Made by a program: the position numbers and the translations under genes. A DNA stretch of 56,857 bases from UBA2283 sp041658955 (GTDB lineage: Bacteria; Patescibacteriota; Microgenomatia; UBA12405), in the NCBI GenBank assembly GCA_041658955.1, contig JBAZZE010000005.1, forward strand, positions 1 to 56,857, read 5' to 3'. Each line of letters begins with the position of its first letter. The first letter of the stretch is position 1. The notes under the pieces were generated by a model that saw only the letters and a program-made list of their open reading frames with translations, did no database searches and was not told where the DNA came from. Below are positions 48,523-56,856 of the stretch, piece by piece.

Positions 48523-50343
48523 TTAACGCTTGAAGTTGTAATTAAGCAAACGAAAGGAATTAAAAAGTGGCAGAAAGTCAGAGAAAAAGTTATAAGCAGC
48601 AGCGGTCTTGGGAGGTATTTGAAAGATAAAGACTAATAATAGTCCAATGAGGTTGACAGTGGCCCAAATGGCAAAGTCCTGAGCCACTATTTGGGAGACT
48701 TTTCGAGATAGTTTAATAGTGGAATAAATTTTACTAAAGTCATCATCCATCAGGGTAATGTCGGCCGTTTCAATAGCTGAGTCTGATCCGATCGCACCCA
48801 TGGCAATACCGATGTCAGCTTGAGCTAGGGCGGCAGTGTCATTTACTCCATCACCGACAAAAATAACCGGCTTATTGGTTTCATTTTTAATGAATGCCAG
48901 CTTATCTTGAGGAAGAAGAGAAGCGTGATATTTGGTAATGCCGATTTGAGTAGCAATATCTTTGGCAACTATTTCGTTGTCACCGGTTAACATAACAATA
49001 TTATCGATTCCTAGTTCGCGAATATTTTTGATGCCAGTTTTGACTCCGTTACGAAGATGGTCGCCAAGGCCAAAAGCGGCGATAGCTCGATGGTTTTTAC
49101 TAATAACCACAATATTGTGTCCATCAGTTTCTAGATGTTTGATGGCTGATTTTTGAGTTTGATTAAAAATAATTTTGCTTTCGAGAAGATAATTAACATT
49201 ACCAACGTGATAACTATTGTTTTGTTTGTCGGTGGCAAAAAGCCCTTTACCAGGTACTTCTTGAAACTTTTTTAATGTAATTTGTTTGGGTCGATGTGTT
49301 TTTCCGTAATTAGTAATTGCTTGAGAAAGAGGATGATGGGAGAGTGAGGAGATAGCGGTGCTAATCTGGATAATTTCGGATAGGGAAACATGATTAAAGG
49401 GGATAATATGAAGAACTTTTATCTGTCCTTTGGTGAGAGTTCCGGTTTTATCAACAATTAGAGTGGTGGCTTTGGCCAGACCTTCGAGATAGATACCACC
49501 CTTAATGATGACGCCATTATGAGCAGCACGGGCAATACCGGCCAGATAAGAGAGAGGAACTGCGATAGCAATATCATCAGCACAGGTAACTAGTAGTAGA
49601 GATAGAACAATAGTAGTATTTTTGGTGGTTAGATAGACTAAAATCGAGACAAACGCGGTGGCTAAAATATACCAAGTGGTGAAATCATCGACAATTGATT
49701 TCATGCCAACTTTTTGATTTTGAGTGGCTTCCATAAGACTGATTATTTTTTCGAACTGGGTGTCGGTGCCAATTTTGGTGGCCTTTACAAATAGTGTTCC
49801 GGAAATATTGAGTGTTGAACTAAAAACACGGTCACCTTTACCTTTGGGGACTGGTAATGATTCACCGGTCAGGGAAGATTGATCAAGGGAGGCAAAACCG
49901 TCAATAACGACACCATCGACAGCTACCCGATTCCCAGTTTCCACCAAAATTATTTGATTGGTGCGTAATGAGTCGACAGGTACTTCTATGAACTGATTGC
50001 CTTTTTTAACTTTGACAGTGGTGGGTTTTAACTTGAGAAGACTGGCAATACCTTGACGGGCTTTGGTGTCTGTATAAATCGAAAAAATTCTAGCAAAAGT
50101 TATCATCAGGTTAATAAAAGCGGCAGATTCCCATTCGTGATGAAGCAGTGAGACGGTGAGAGCGAAGGTGGCTAAAAGATCTACGGTAATTTTTTTGTGA
50201 ACGAGGGAACGAAGAGCACTAATTAGGACCGGAAGAGTAGTAACTATACTAATAAAAGGACTAGCTACTGGGAAAAATAAAAGGCCTCCAATGATAAGAA
50301 CCACCAAAAGAATATTTAATTGAAGAGAATTAATTTTTGCCAT
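48523..50343 (-). CDS. P1B-like P-type ATPase with a non-CPC metal-site motif
   Basis: A 606-residue P-type ATPase. TGES in the actuator domain lies near residue 158, DKTGTLTKG with the phosphorylated Asp near residue 298, and GDGVNDTAALAQADIGIAMG in the hinge. The overall layout is that of heavy-metal (P1B) pumps, but no N-terminal HMA domain is present. The TM6 motif, normally CPC, reads TCADDIAIAVP near residue 254. This suggests a different ion specificity. The start is 29 nt from a divergent holin-like gene. Confidence 0.8.
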   Translation of the reverse strand: MAKINSLQLNILLVVLIIGGLLFFPVASPFISIVTTLPVLISALRSLVHKKITVDLLATFALTVSLLHHEWESAAFINLMITFARIFSIYTDTKARQGIASLLKLKPTTVKVKKGNQFIEVPVDSLRTNQIILVETGNRVAVDGVVIDGFASLDQSSLTGESLPVPKGKGDRVFSSTLNISGTLFVKATKIGTDTQFEKIISLMEATQNQKVGMKSIVDDFTTWYILATAFVSILVYLTTKNTTIVLSLLLVTCADDIAIAVPLSYLAGIARAAHNGVIIKGGIYLEGLAKATTLIVDKTGTLTKGQIKVLHIIPFNHVSLSEIIQISTAISSLSHHPLSQAITNYGKTHRPKQITLKKFQEVPGKGLFATDKQNNSYHVGNVNYLLESKIIFNQTQKSAIKHLETDGHNIVVISKNHRAIAAFGLGDHLRNGVKTGIKNIRELGIDNIVMLTGDNEIVAKDIATQIGITKYHASLLPQDKLAFIKNETNKPVIFVGDGVNDTAALAQADIGIAMGAIGSDSAIETADITLMDDDFSKIYSTIKLSRKVSQIVAQDFAIWATVNLIGLLLVFIFQIPPKTAAAYNFFSDFLPLFNSFRLLNYNFKR

Positions 50344-50371
50344 GTATCTCCATTAAGAATATAATATATAC

Positions 50372-50710
50372 ATGGAAACATTAACTAGTTGGATTCTTCG
50401 AGCACTGGTTATTTTGGCGACGGCATACCTTGTTCCTGGTTTTACAGTGGCGGGATTTATGGGTGCATTGGTACTAGTTTTAGTCTTGAGCTTATTGAAT
50501 GTATTAATAAAACCAATTCTATTTTTATTAACATTACCAATAAATATCCTAACTTTAGGATTATTTACCTTTATTATTAATGCTATTGTGTTGCAACTAG
50601 CATTGAACGTGGTGCCAGGCGTGAGTAGTAGTTCTTTTAAGGTTACTCTAATTGCTACTTTAGTAATGAGCTTGTTGTCGATGGCAGTGGGTAGAATAGT
50701 TGGAAAATAA
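50372..50710 (+). CDS. Phage holin family 4-type small membrane protein
   Basis: A 112-residue protein with four transmembrane helices (LRALVILATAYLVPGFTV, ALVLVLVLSLLNVLI, PILFLLTLPINILTLGLFTFIINAIVLQL, TLIATLVMSLLSMAVG). VLSLLNVLIKPILFLLTLPINILTLGLFTFIINA matches the holin-like family widespread in bacteria. It is usually chromosomal and not prophage. TATAAT (50360-50365) ends 6 nt before the ATG. Confidence 0.8.
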   Translation: METLTSWILRALVILATAYLVPGFTVAGFMGALVLVLVLSLLNVLIKPILFLLTLPINILTLGLFTFIINAIVLQLALNVVPGVSSSSFKVTLIATLVMSLLSMAVGRIVGK

Positions 50711-50713
50711 AAT

Positions 50714-50971
50714 ATGCCCACGGCAACTGAGGGATCTCAACTAAAAATAATTGTTTGTTTGACTTGTGATTCAACCCGACGTTTGGCAATTACTAGTATA
50801 GATGGAGTAGCGGCGGCCAAGAGGGCAATAGGGGAACTACCCAAGCACCGAGGACATTATTTGGATGTAATTGATGCTGGAGGTGATTCATTTGTGTCTG
50901 AAGTAGCTCAAGCACAAGATCACTTTGTGATTTTTCCTCATGTACTACATACCCATAGAAATAAGGGCTAG
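50714..50971 (+). CDS. Hypothetical protein
   Basis: An 85-residue soluble protein with two N-terminal cysteines (IIVCLTCDSTRR) and four histidines, three near the C-terminus (HFVIFPHVLHTHRNKG), which could bind metal. The alternating strand and helix pattern is compact. It starts 3 nt after the holin-like gene, so the pair is co-transcribed. No family was recognised. Confidence 0.5.
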   Translation: MPTATEGSQLKIIVCLTCDSTRRLAITSIDGVAAAKRAIGELPKHRGHYLDVIDAGGDSFVSEVAQAQDHFVIFPHVLHTHRNKG

Positions 50972-50977
50972 TAGCTT

Positions 50978-51062
50978 TGGCGGAGAGTACAGGGGTCGAA
51001 CCTGTTAGGGATTGCTCCCACTAGTTTTCAAGACTAGCGCATTACCGTCCTGCCCACTCTCC
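50978..51062 (-). tRNA. tRNA-Ser (anticodon TGA)
   Basis: The acceptor GGAGAGT/ACTCTCC with discriminator G and encoded CCA. The anticodon stem CTAGT/ACTAG has loop CTTGAAA, anticodon TGA. The long variable arm (GGGAGCAATCCC) marks a type II tRNA. The T arm is ACAGG-TTCGACC-CCTGT. Confidence 0.92.
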
Positions 51063-51153
51063 ATGCGTGTTGCGGTTCACAGCTAGGGAATTATAGCAAA
51101 ATTACCTATTTTCGAATTAGTAAGTGGTAAAATTTTTGTTACAATAGCGAGTC

Positions 51154-51226
51154 GCCTGGATAGCTCAGTTGGTAGAGCATCCCCTTGGTAAGGGGAAGGT
51201 CAAGGATTCAAGTTCCTTTCCAGGCT
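51154..51226 (+). tRNA. tRNA-Thr (anticodon GGT)
   Basis: The acceptor GCCTGGA/TCCAGGC, D arm with AGCTCAGTTGGTAGAGCA, and anticodon stem TCCCC/GGGGA with loop TTGGTAA (anticodon GGT). The T arm AAGGA-TTCAAGT-TCCTT is complete. CCA is not encoded. A TACAAT -10 box lies at 51140-51145. Confidence 0.93.
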
Positions 51227-51296
51227 CAGAAAGAGTATAGCCAGTTTAAAGTAAGTTGTTGTAAATTGGCCATACTACTACTAGAATAGTAGGAGT

Positions 51297-52028
51297 ATGA
51301 TGAAAATAACCAATTTGAAGGTAAATGTAGAAGGTAAAGAAATTCTTAAAGGAGTGGATCTTGAGGTCAAACCTGGAGAAGTGGTCGCAGTAATGGGACC
51401 AAACGGATCGGGTAAATCAACTCTGGCATTTTCATTGGCTGGTCACCCTAAATACGAGTCCACTGGAAAAATGTCTTTGGGTGGTAAATCAATTATGGAA
51501 ATGAGTCCGGATGAGAGAGCTAATGAGGGTCTCTTTTTGGCCAATCAGTATCCAGTGGCGATTTCTGGCTTAACTGTAAATAGTTTTCTGTACCAACTCT
51601 ATAAAAAGCGAAATCCTGAAGGAAAAGCCATGAAGCTAATTGAGTTTCGAACTTGGATTGAGAAACAAGCCGCACTTTTGGAGCTAAATCCAGATCTGCT
51701 TAAAAGAGGTTTGAACGATGGTTTTTCAGGAGGCGAGAAAAAGAAGTTAGAAATCCTTCAATTAATTGTATTTAATCCCAAAACAGTCATTTTAGATGAA
51801 ATTGATTCTGGATTGGATGTTGATGCCCTTAAGAAAATTGCTAAAACCGTGGCTTTGGTAGCCAAGCAGCGAAAAATTGGAGTCTTGGTAATTACTCATT
51901 ACAACCGAATTTTGAAATACTTAGTTCCTGATAGGGTAATTGTGCTTAAGGGTGGATTGATTGTCCGTTCCGGAACTGGAGAACTGGCAGTTGAGATCGA
52001 AAAAGATGGTTACAAAAACGAAAATTAA
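51297..52028 (+). CDS. sufC: Fe-S cluster assembly ATPase SufC
   Basis: An ABC-type ATPase powering the SufBCD scaffold for Fe-S cluster assembly. Walker A is GPNGSGKSTLAF near residue 34, the signature is GFSGGEKKKLEIL near 142, Walker B is KTVILDEIDSGLD near 160, and the H-loop is VITHYNRIL. Its 243 aa is normal. It starts the suf operon; the stop overlaps sufB (TAATGA). An AGGAG lies 3 nt before the first ATG and 6 nt before the second. Confidence 0.95.
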   Translation: MMKITNLKVNVEGKEILKGVDLEVKPGEVVAVMGPNGSGKSTLAFSLAGHPKYESTGKMSLGGKSIMEMSPDERANEGLFLANQYPVAISGLTVNSFLYQLYKKRNPEGKAMKLIEFRTWIEKQAALLELNPDLLKRGLNDGFSGGEKKKLEILQLIVFNPKTVILDEIDSGLDVDALKKIAKTVALVAKQRKIGVLVITHYNRILKYLVPDRVIVLKGGLIVRSGTGELAVEIEKDGYKNEN

Positions 52029-53458
52029 TGACAAGATTTGCCCCAATTAAAGACGCAAAAATTGAAGATACTAGTTACCAGCCAGGGGAGTACAAATATG
52101 GATTCTCCATGCCGGAAAACTATGTTTTTAAAGCTGAAAGAGGTTTGAGCGAGAAAGTAGTCCGAATGATATCAGCGATGAAAAAAGAGCCAGATTGGAT
52201 GGCTCAATACCGACTTCATGCTTACAAAATATTTATGGACAAACCAATGCCTGATTTTGGAGCGGATTTGTCGGGTATCGATTTTGACAATATTTTTTAT
52301 TACATCAAACCGAGTGAGAAAACTGAAAAAAATTGGGATGATGTACCTTCTGATATTAAAAGTACCTATGATCGACTAGGAATTCCTGAAGCTGAAAAGC
52401 AATATTTGGGAGGAGTCAAAGCCCAGTACGAATCGGAAGTGGTCTATGGAAGCTTGATTAAGCGACTTTCTGACATGGGAATTATATTCTGTGGAATGGA
52501 TGAAGCTCTGATTAAATATCCCGAACTGGTAAAAGAATATTTTGGAAAAATTATTCCCAGTGCTGATAATAAGTTTGCTGCCCTGAATAGTGCAGTGTGG
52601 TCGGGAGGATCATTCATCTATGTACCAAAAGGCGTAAAAGTGGACCTGCCATTACAAGCATATTTCCGGATTAATTCGGCAAACATGGGACAATTTGAGA
52701 GAACCTTAATCATTGTTGATGAGGGAGCGTATGTTCATTATGTCGAAGGCTGTACCGCACCGATTTATACCACTGACTCTCTACATTCAGCTGTGGTCGA
52801 AATTTTTGTCAAAAAAGGGGCCCGCTGTCGCTACACCACCATTCAAAACTGGTCGACCAATGTCTATAACTTAGTCACAAAAAGAGCTAGGGTAGAAGAG
52901 GATGGGGTGATGGAATGGATTGATGGAAACTTGGGAAGTAAAGTAACTATGAAGTACCCGGCAGTATTTTTGGTTGGTAAAAGAGCTCATGGAGAAATTT
53001 TGTCCGTAGCTGTGGCAGGAAATGGTCAACATCAGGATGCTGGTGGAAAATGTGTTCACCTGGCACCTGACACTACAAGTCGAATTATTTCTAAATCAAT
53101 TAGCCTTCGAGGTGGACGAGCTAGCTACCGAGGGTTGATTCAAATGAATAAAGGGGCAAATAACGCCAGAAGTAAGGTGGTCTGTGATGCTTTGATTCTA
53201 GACAAAACTAGTCGAAGCGATACCTATCCAGTCAATAAAATAGATGAAAATAACGTAGTTTTGGAACATGAGGCTACCGTTAGTAAGATCGGAGAGGAGC
53301 AATTGTTTTATTTAATGTCACGAGGATTTGAAGAACATGAAGCTGAAGCGATGATTGTCAATGGATTTATTGAACCAATTGTTAAAGAGTTACCCATGGA
53401 ATACAGCCTTGAACTAAACCGATTAATCAATTTACAAATGGAGGGATCGGTTGGTTAA
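52028..53458 (+). CDS. sufB: Fe-S cluster assembly protein SufB
   Basis: A scaffold protein for nascent Fe-S clusters. The beta-helix core contains NSAVWSGGSFIYVPKGVKVDLPLQAYFRIN, VHYVEGCTAPIYTTDSLHSAVVEIFVKKGARCRYTTIQNWS and SDTYPVNKIDENNVVLEHEATVSKIGEEQLFYLMSRG. These carry the Cys in EGCTAP, and the Glu (LEHEAT) equivalent to the E. coli SufB cluster residues. Its 476 aa is full length. It overlaps sufC by 1 nt. Confidence 0.95.
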   Translation: MTRFAPIKDAKIEDTSYQPGEYKYGFSMPENYVFKAERGLSEKVVRMISAMKKEPDWMAQYRLHAYKIFMDKPMPDFGADLSGIDFDNIFYYIKPSEKTEKNWDDVPSDIKSTYDRLGIPEAEKQYLGGVKAQYESEVVYGSLIKRLSDMGIIFCGMDEALIKYPELVKEYFGKIIPSADNKFAALNSAVWSGGSFIYVPKGVKVDLPLQAYFRINSANMGQFERTLIIVDEGAYVHYVEGCTAPIYTTDSLHSAVVEIFVKKGARCRYTTIQNWSTNVYNLVTKRARVEEDGVMEWIDGNLGSKVTMKYPAVFLVGKRAHGEILSVAVAGNGQHQDAGGKCVHLAPDTTSRIISKSISLRGGRASYRGLIQMNKGANNARSKVVCDALILDKTSRSDTYPVNKIDENNVVLEHEATVSKIGEEQLFYLMSRGFEEHEAEAMIVNGFIEPIVKELPMEYSLELNRLINLQMEGSVG

Positions 53459-53471
53459 ACGATTATTTGAC

Positions 53472-53894
53472 ATGAATACAAATATCATCAATTTAAAATA
53501 TACTGGCCGTAATTTAAAGAAGACTTTGATCGTCAACCCAGGGGAGACTGTTAACCTAACAACTATATCCAGATATACCAAACCACGTCAGACTGGAGAA
53601 GTAGAAATCCGCGCAGTGGTACGGGAGAACGCTTTTTTAAAACTTAAAGGAACTATCATTATTGCAAAGGGAGCAGAGCTGGTAGAAGGATTTTTGAGAC
53701 AGAAAGTACTATTGGTGGGAGAAAATGCTCGAGCTGAAGCGATCCCAGAATTAGAGATTGAATGTAATGAAGTTAAGGCTTCACATGCGGCATCAGTGGG
53801 ACGGATTGATGAGGAACAAATTTTTTATTTGATGAGCCGAGGTTTGTCTAAAAAAGAATCTGAGGAGTTAATTATTGAAGCTTTTCTATCGTAA
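53472..53894 (+). CDS. sufD: Very short SufD-like protein
   Basis: A 140-residue protein equivalent to only the C-terminal third of SufD. The beta-helix part is IRAVVRENAFLKLKGTIIIAKGAELVEGFLRQKVLLVGENARAEAIPELEIECNEVKASHAASVGRIDEEQIFYLMSRGLSKKE. The last segment matches SufD/SufB helices that bind SufC. The N-terminal helical domain and most beta-helix coils are missing. The ATG at 53472 is preferred to a TTG overlapping sufB. Position in the operon strongly supports a SufD role. Confidence 0.75.
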   Translation: MNTNIINLKYTGRNLKKTLIVNPGETVNLTTISRYTKPRQTGEVEIRAVVRENAFLKLKGTIIIAKGAELVEGFLRQKVLLVGENARAEAIPELEIECNEVKASHAASVGRIDEEQIFYLMSRGLSKKESEELIIEAFLS

Positions 53895-53988
53895 TTGACA
53901 ACTATTCGTTAACGAATTTTTTAGTTCCAGCGAGATCTGCGACGATCGGCTCACGAACAAAAAATTATTAACTTCATAATTGTCAAAA
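53893..53988. repeat. Long-hairpin intergenic element, copy C
   Basis: Outer arms TTGACAA (53895-53901) and TTGTCAA (53980-53986), then GTTAA/TTAAC, then TTTTTT-AGTTC and GAAC-AAAAAA. The tip contains CTGCGACGATCG. It starts at the sufD stop and separates sufCBD from sufSU. sufS has its own -10 box after it. Confidence 0.55.
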
Positions 53989-54033
53989 ACTCAAATGATA
54001 GTTTAGTTTATATAAATAAGATTAGAATAAAGC

Positions 54034-55266
54034 ATGGCAGACTACAAAAAATTTTTCCCGATACTAATTAAAAATCCTGATCTGCATTACTTGGATAGTG
54101 GTGCGACAACGCTTAAACCCCAAGTCGTCTTAGATAAACTGATGGAGTATTATACGGAATATTCGGCAAATATTCATCGTGGACTATACCCGATGTCTGA
54201 GCGAGCGACTACTGAATATGAAGAAGTTAGAGTTAAAGTAAAGAACTTTCTAAACGCCGGACACGAAAGTGAAATTATTTTTACTTCAGGAACTACCGCC
54301 TCGATTAATTTGGTGGCTAGGGGCTGGGGTGAAGACAATTTGAAGGAAGGTGACGAAATTGTAACTACAGAAATGGAGCACCATTCCAACATGGTACCTT
54401 GGCAAGAACTTGCCAAAAGGAAAGCGGCTACCCTAAAGTATTGGGTGATTGAAGACTTTGGTTTGGTAACAGCCGACATTGAGAAGTTTGTTGGGCCAAA
54501 AACTAAGATTTTAGCCCTGACTCAAGTCAGTAATGTTTTGGGAACTGTTAATCCGATTGCTGAAATAGTTAAAAGAGCCAGGGAAATAAATCCAGATATC
54601 TGTGTAGTAGTTGATGGAGCCCAGGCGGTGGGCCATTTTAAAGTAGATCTGAATGAACTTAATGTTGATTTTTACGCGTTTTCTGGTCATAAAATGTATG
54701 GCCCAACTGGAGTAGGGGTGCTTTATGCTAAGGCTATGCGTCAGTTGCAAATGTCTCCAGAAAGTTTTGGTGGGGGAATGATTAAGGAAGTCTATAAAGA
54801 TGGCTCAACTTGGACTGACGGTCCGGAGAAATTTGAAGCTGGGACACCACCGATTGCTCAAGTGATTGGGCTAGGGGCGGCAGTTGATTTCTTAACAGGA
54901 ATCGGTATGGAAACCGTGGCTAGTCATGAAAAAGAGTTGATTGATTACGCGGTTGATAAACTGGAAAAACATGAAGACATCCGAGTCTTGGGACAAAAAA
55001 ATAATCGAATTGGTGTATTTTCAGTAGTATTCAAAGATGAAGATTTGGGAACTGCTCATGATTGGAGCTCTATTCTAGGAACAAAATATAATGTTTGTGT
55101 TCGGGCTGGTCACCATTGTGCCATGCCATTACATAACTTGATGGGACTACCTTCAGGAACATTGAGAGCTAGCTTGGGTCTTTATAGTACAACTAATGAC
55201 ATTGATGTTTTACTGGAAGGTTTGCAGGAAGTTAAAAAAGTTTTTGGAGATACTGACAATGGATGA
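54034..55266 (+). CDS. sufS: Cysteine desulfurase SufS
   Basis: A PLP enzyme that removes sulfur from cysteine. The start YLDSGATTLKPQVVLD, SANIHRGLYPMSERAT and EIIFTSGTTASINLVA are typical. The PLP lysine is in FYAFSGHKMYGPTGVGVLY near residue 220. The persulfide Cys is in VCVRAGHHCAMPLH near residue 360, in a group II loop. At 410 aa it is full length. TAGAAT (54023-54028) ends 5 nt before the ATG. The stop overlaps sufU by 8 nt. Confidence 0.95.
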   Translation: MADYKKFFPILIKNPDLHYLDSGATTLKPQVVLDKLMEYYTEYSANIHRGLYPMSERATTEYEEVRVKVKNFLNAGHESEIIFTSGTTASINLVARGWGEDNLKEGDEIVTTEMEHHSNMVPWQELAKRKAATLKYWVIEDFGLVTADIEKFVGPKTKILALTQVSNVLGTVNPIAEIVKRAREINPDICVVVDGAQAVGHFKVDLNELNVDFYAFSGHKMYGPTGVGVLYAKAMRQLQMSPESFGGGMIKEVYKDGSTWTDGPEKFEAGTPPIAQVIGLGAAVDFLTGIGMETVASHEKELIDYAVDKLEKHEDIRVLGQKNNRIGVFSVVFKDEDLGTAHDWSSILGTKYNVCVRAGHHCAMPLHNLMGLPSGTLRASLGLYSTTNDIDVLLEGLQEVKKVFGDTDNG

Positions 55267-55615
55267 TCTCTATCAAGAACTAATTTTGGATCATTATAAA
55301 TATCCAAATCATAGAGGCAAGCTTGATGGTGGTATTGAGGCGGGGGAAGTGAATATGACCTGTGGGGATAGTATGCGAATAATGGCAAAAATTGAAAATG
55401 GGGTAATTACTGATGCTAAATTTGACGGTGGTGGTTGTGCTATTTCAATGGCGGCGGCTGATATGCTCATCGACATGGTTATTGGTAAAAAACTTGAAGA
55501 AGTAAAAAAAATGTCTGGATCAGAAATTGAAAAAGTAATGGGAGTGGAGTTGACACCTAGCCGAAAAAAGTGTGCCTATTTGGGTCTAGAAGTGTTAAAA
55601 AAATTGCCGAACTAA
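55259..55615 (+). CDS. sufU: Sulfur-transfer protein SufU
   Basis: A zinc-dependent sulfurtransferase partner of SufS. The ATG at 55259 gives MDDLYQELILDHYKYPNHRGKLD, the normal SufU start; the longer frame runs through sufS. The three Cys ligands are in NMTCGDSM, GGGCAISMA and SRKKCAYLG, with the Asp in CGD. At 118 aa it is shorter than Bacillus SufU (about 145). Confidence 0.9.
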   Translation: MDDLYQELILDHYKYPNHRGKLDGGIEAGEVNMTCGDSMRIMAKIENGVITDAKFDGGGCAISMAAADMLIDMVIGKKLEEVKKMSGSEIEKVMGVELTPSRKKCAYLGLEVLKKLPN

Positions 55616-55684
55616 CAACCTTTTTGGTATTTTTTGTAAAAATATAGTGGTTCACAAAAAAATAAGGTCGTGTAGAATGGGTTA

Positions 55685-56473
55685 GTGAAAACTAACCTTA
55701 ATCGTCCTATCGCTGAGTTAACCCATGAAGAAATTGCCAGTATTAAAGTGATTTGTTTCGATGGGGATGGGGTGACTAAAAGAAAAGGAACCGAATTTTT
55801 ATTTGAAAATGGGCAGATGGTGCTAGAAAGCTATCCACCAAGTGAAAGACTAAAAGAAAAACTAATAGAATTGTCGCAATTTTTTCATGTCACCTTTAGT
55901 AGTGGTCGATCAATGCAGTATCTTTTAAATTCTTATCCTGATGAATTAATGGGAGAAAATGGAAGCTTACAAGCAGAAATTGGGATGTACCTTTATTATC
56001 GCTCAGAATTGATTGAGAACTTTAAACTGTCTCCTAGTCAGAAAACTAAGATAGAAGCAGTTAGACAGGAGCTGATGAGGTTAAAACATGCTGATATCAA
56101 AGGCTTTGAGCCAAAAGAATATCTGGTAACTCTGCACGCGACTAAAGCAATTCCAGAAGTTGATGAAATCGTTAAGAAATATGACCCGGAAGGAGAATTG
56201 TATTGTTGGTGGAACGAAGAGGCTTATGACATTGGTCTTAAAACTATCAATAAAGCAACTGGACTCCAAAAATTAGTGGAAAGACTTGGGTTAAAAATGG
56301 AAAATGTGATGACAGTGGGAAATGGAATTAACGATGAAAACATGACCGCGGTGGCGGCTATCGATGTGAGTACAGATCCAAAACATTTACAAGCTGATTT
56401 TGTGGCAGTGGGGGAAGATGAGGGTGGGGAGGTGGTGGTTGATAAATTACTGAGTTTGGTACGACAAAGCTGA
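55685..56473 (+). CDS. HAD-superfamily phosphatase (Cof/SPP-like)
   Basis: A 262-residue protein. Motif I is VICFDGDGVTKR near residue 22, motif II is VTFSSGRS near 70, the conserved Lys lies in the central region, and motif III/IV is MTVGNGINDENMTAV near 217. The C2-type cap between motifs II and III is that of Cof/sucrose-phosphate-phosphatase-like enzymes acting on sugar phosphates. It has a GTG start: TAGAAT (55673-55678) ends 6 nt upstream. It overlaps the next gene by 1 nt. Confidence 0.8.
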   Translation: MKTNLNRPIAELTHEEIASIKVICFDGDGVTKRKGTEFLFENGQMVLESYPPSERLKEKLIELSQFFHVTFSSGRSMQYLLNSYPDELMGENGSLQAEIGMYLYYRSELIENFKLSPSQKTKIEAVRQELMRLKHADIKGFEPKEYLVTLHATKAIPEVDEIVKKYDPEGELYCWWNEEAYDIGLKTINKATGLQKLVERLGLKMENVMTVGNGINDENMTAVAAIDVSTDPKHLQADFVAVGEDEGGEVVVDKLLSLVRQS

Positions 56474-56766
56474 TGTCCTTGGTTGATCTATCTGCCTACG
56501 ATAGACCAACAACCAAAGCGACCGCGGAAGGAATTGAACTAGTTGATAATCATAATGGAAATAGAAAGACTTTGGTTATCTTAAATGAAGATACTGACCA
56601 GCTTTTAGTTAGTTTCCTGAAAGGCAGAATCAATATTAATAGTATTCCCGGTAAAGCCGAATTGGATGCGGAGCAAGCGAGGCAGGATCTTTTGGATTTG
56701 GGGATTGAAACATTGCCTGAAAAAAGAGAGAACCTATTGATTAGATTGGTCCGAGAATTGGTATAA
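56473..56766 (+). CDS. Hypothetical protein
   Basis: A 97-residue soluble protein starting MSLVDLSAYDRPTTKATAEGIELV, with a helix AELDAEQARQDLLDLGIETLPEKRENLLIRLVREL at the end. No domain was recognised. It shares one base with the HAD stop (TGATG), so it is co-translated with it. Its end lies over the tRNA-Thr promoter. Confidence 0.55.
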   Translation: MSLVDLSAYDRPTTKATAEGIELVDNHNGNRKTLVILNEDTDQLLVSFLKGRININSIPGKAELDAEQARQDLLDLGIETLPEKRENLLIRLVRELV

Positions 56767-56780
56767 TAACTAGATTTTAT

Positions 56781-56856
56781 GCCTGAATAGCTCAGTTGGT
56801 AGAGCAGCTGTTTTGTAAACAGCAGGTCGTCAGTCCGAGTCTGACTTCAGGCTCCA
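56781..56856 (+). tRNA. tRNA-Thr (anticodon TGT)
   Basis: The acceptor GCCTGAA/TTCAGGC, D arm AGCTCAGTTGGTAGAGCA, anticodon stem GCTGT/ACAGC with loop TTTGTAA (anticodon TGT), and T arm GTCAG-TCCGAGT-CTGAC. A CCA is encoded. TATAAT (56762-56767) lies 13 nt upstream. The gene ends one base before the window edge. Confidence 0.9.
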
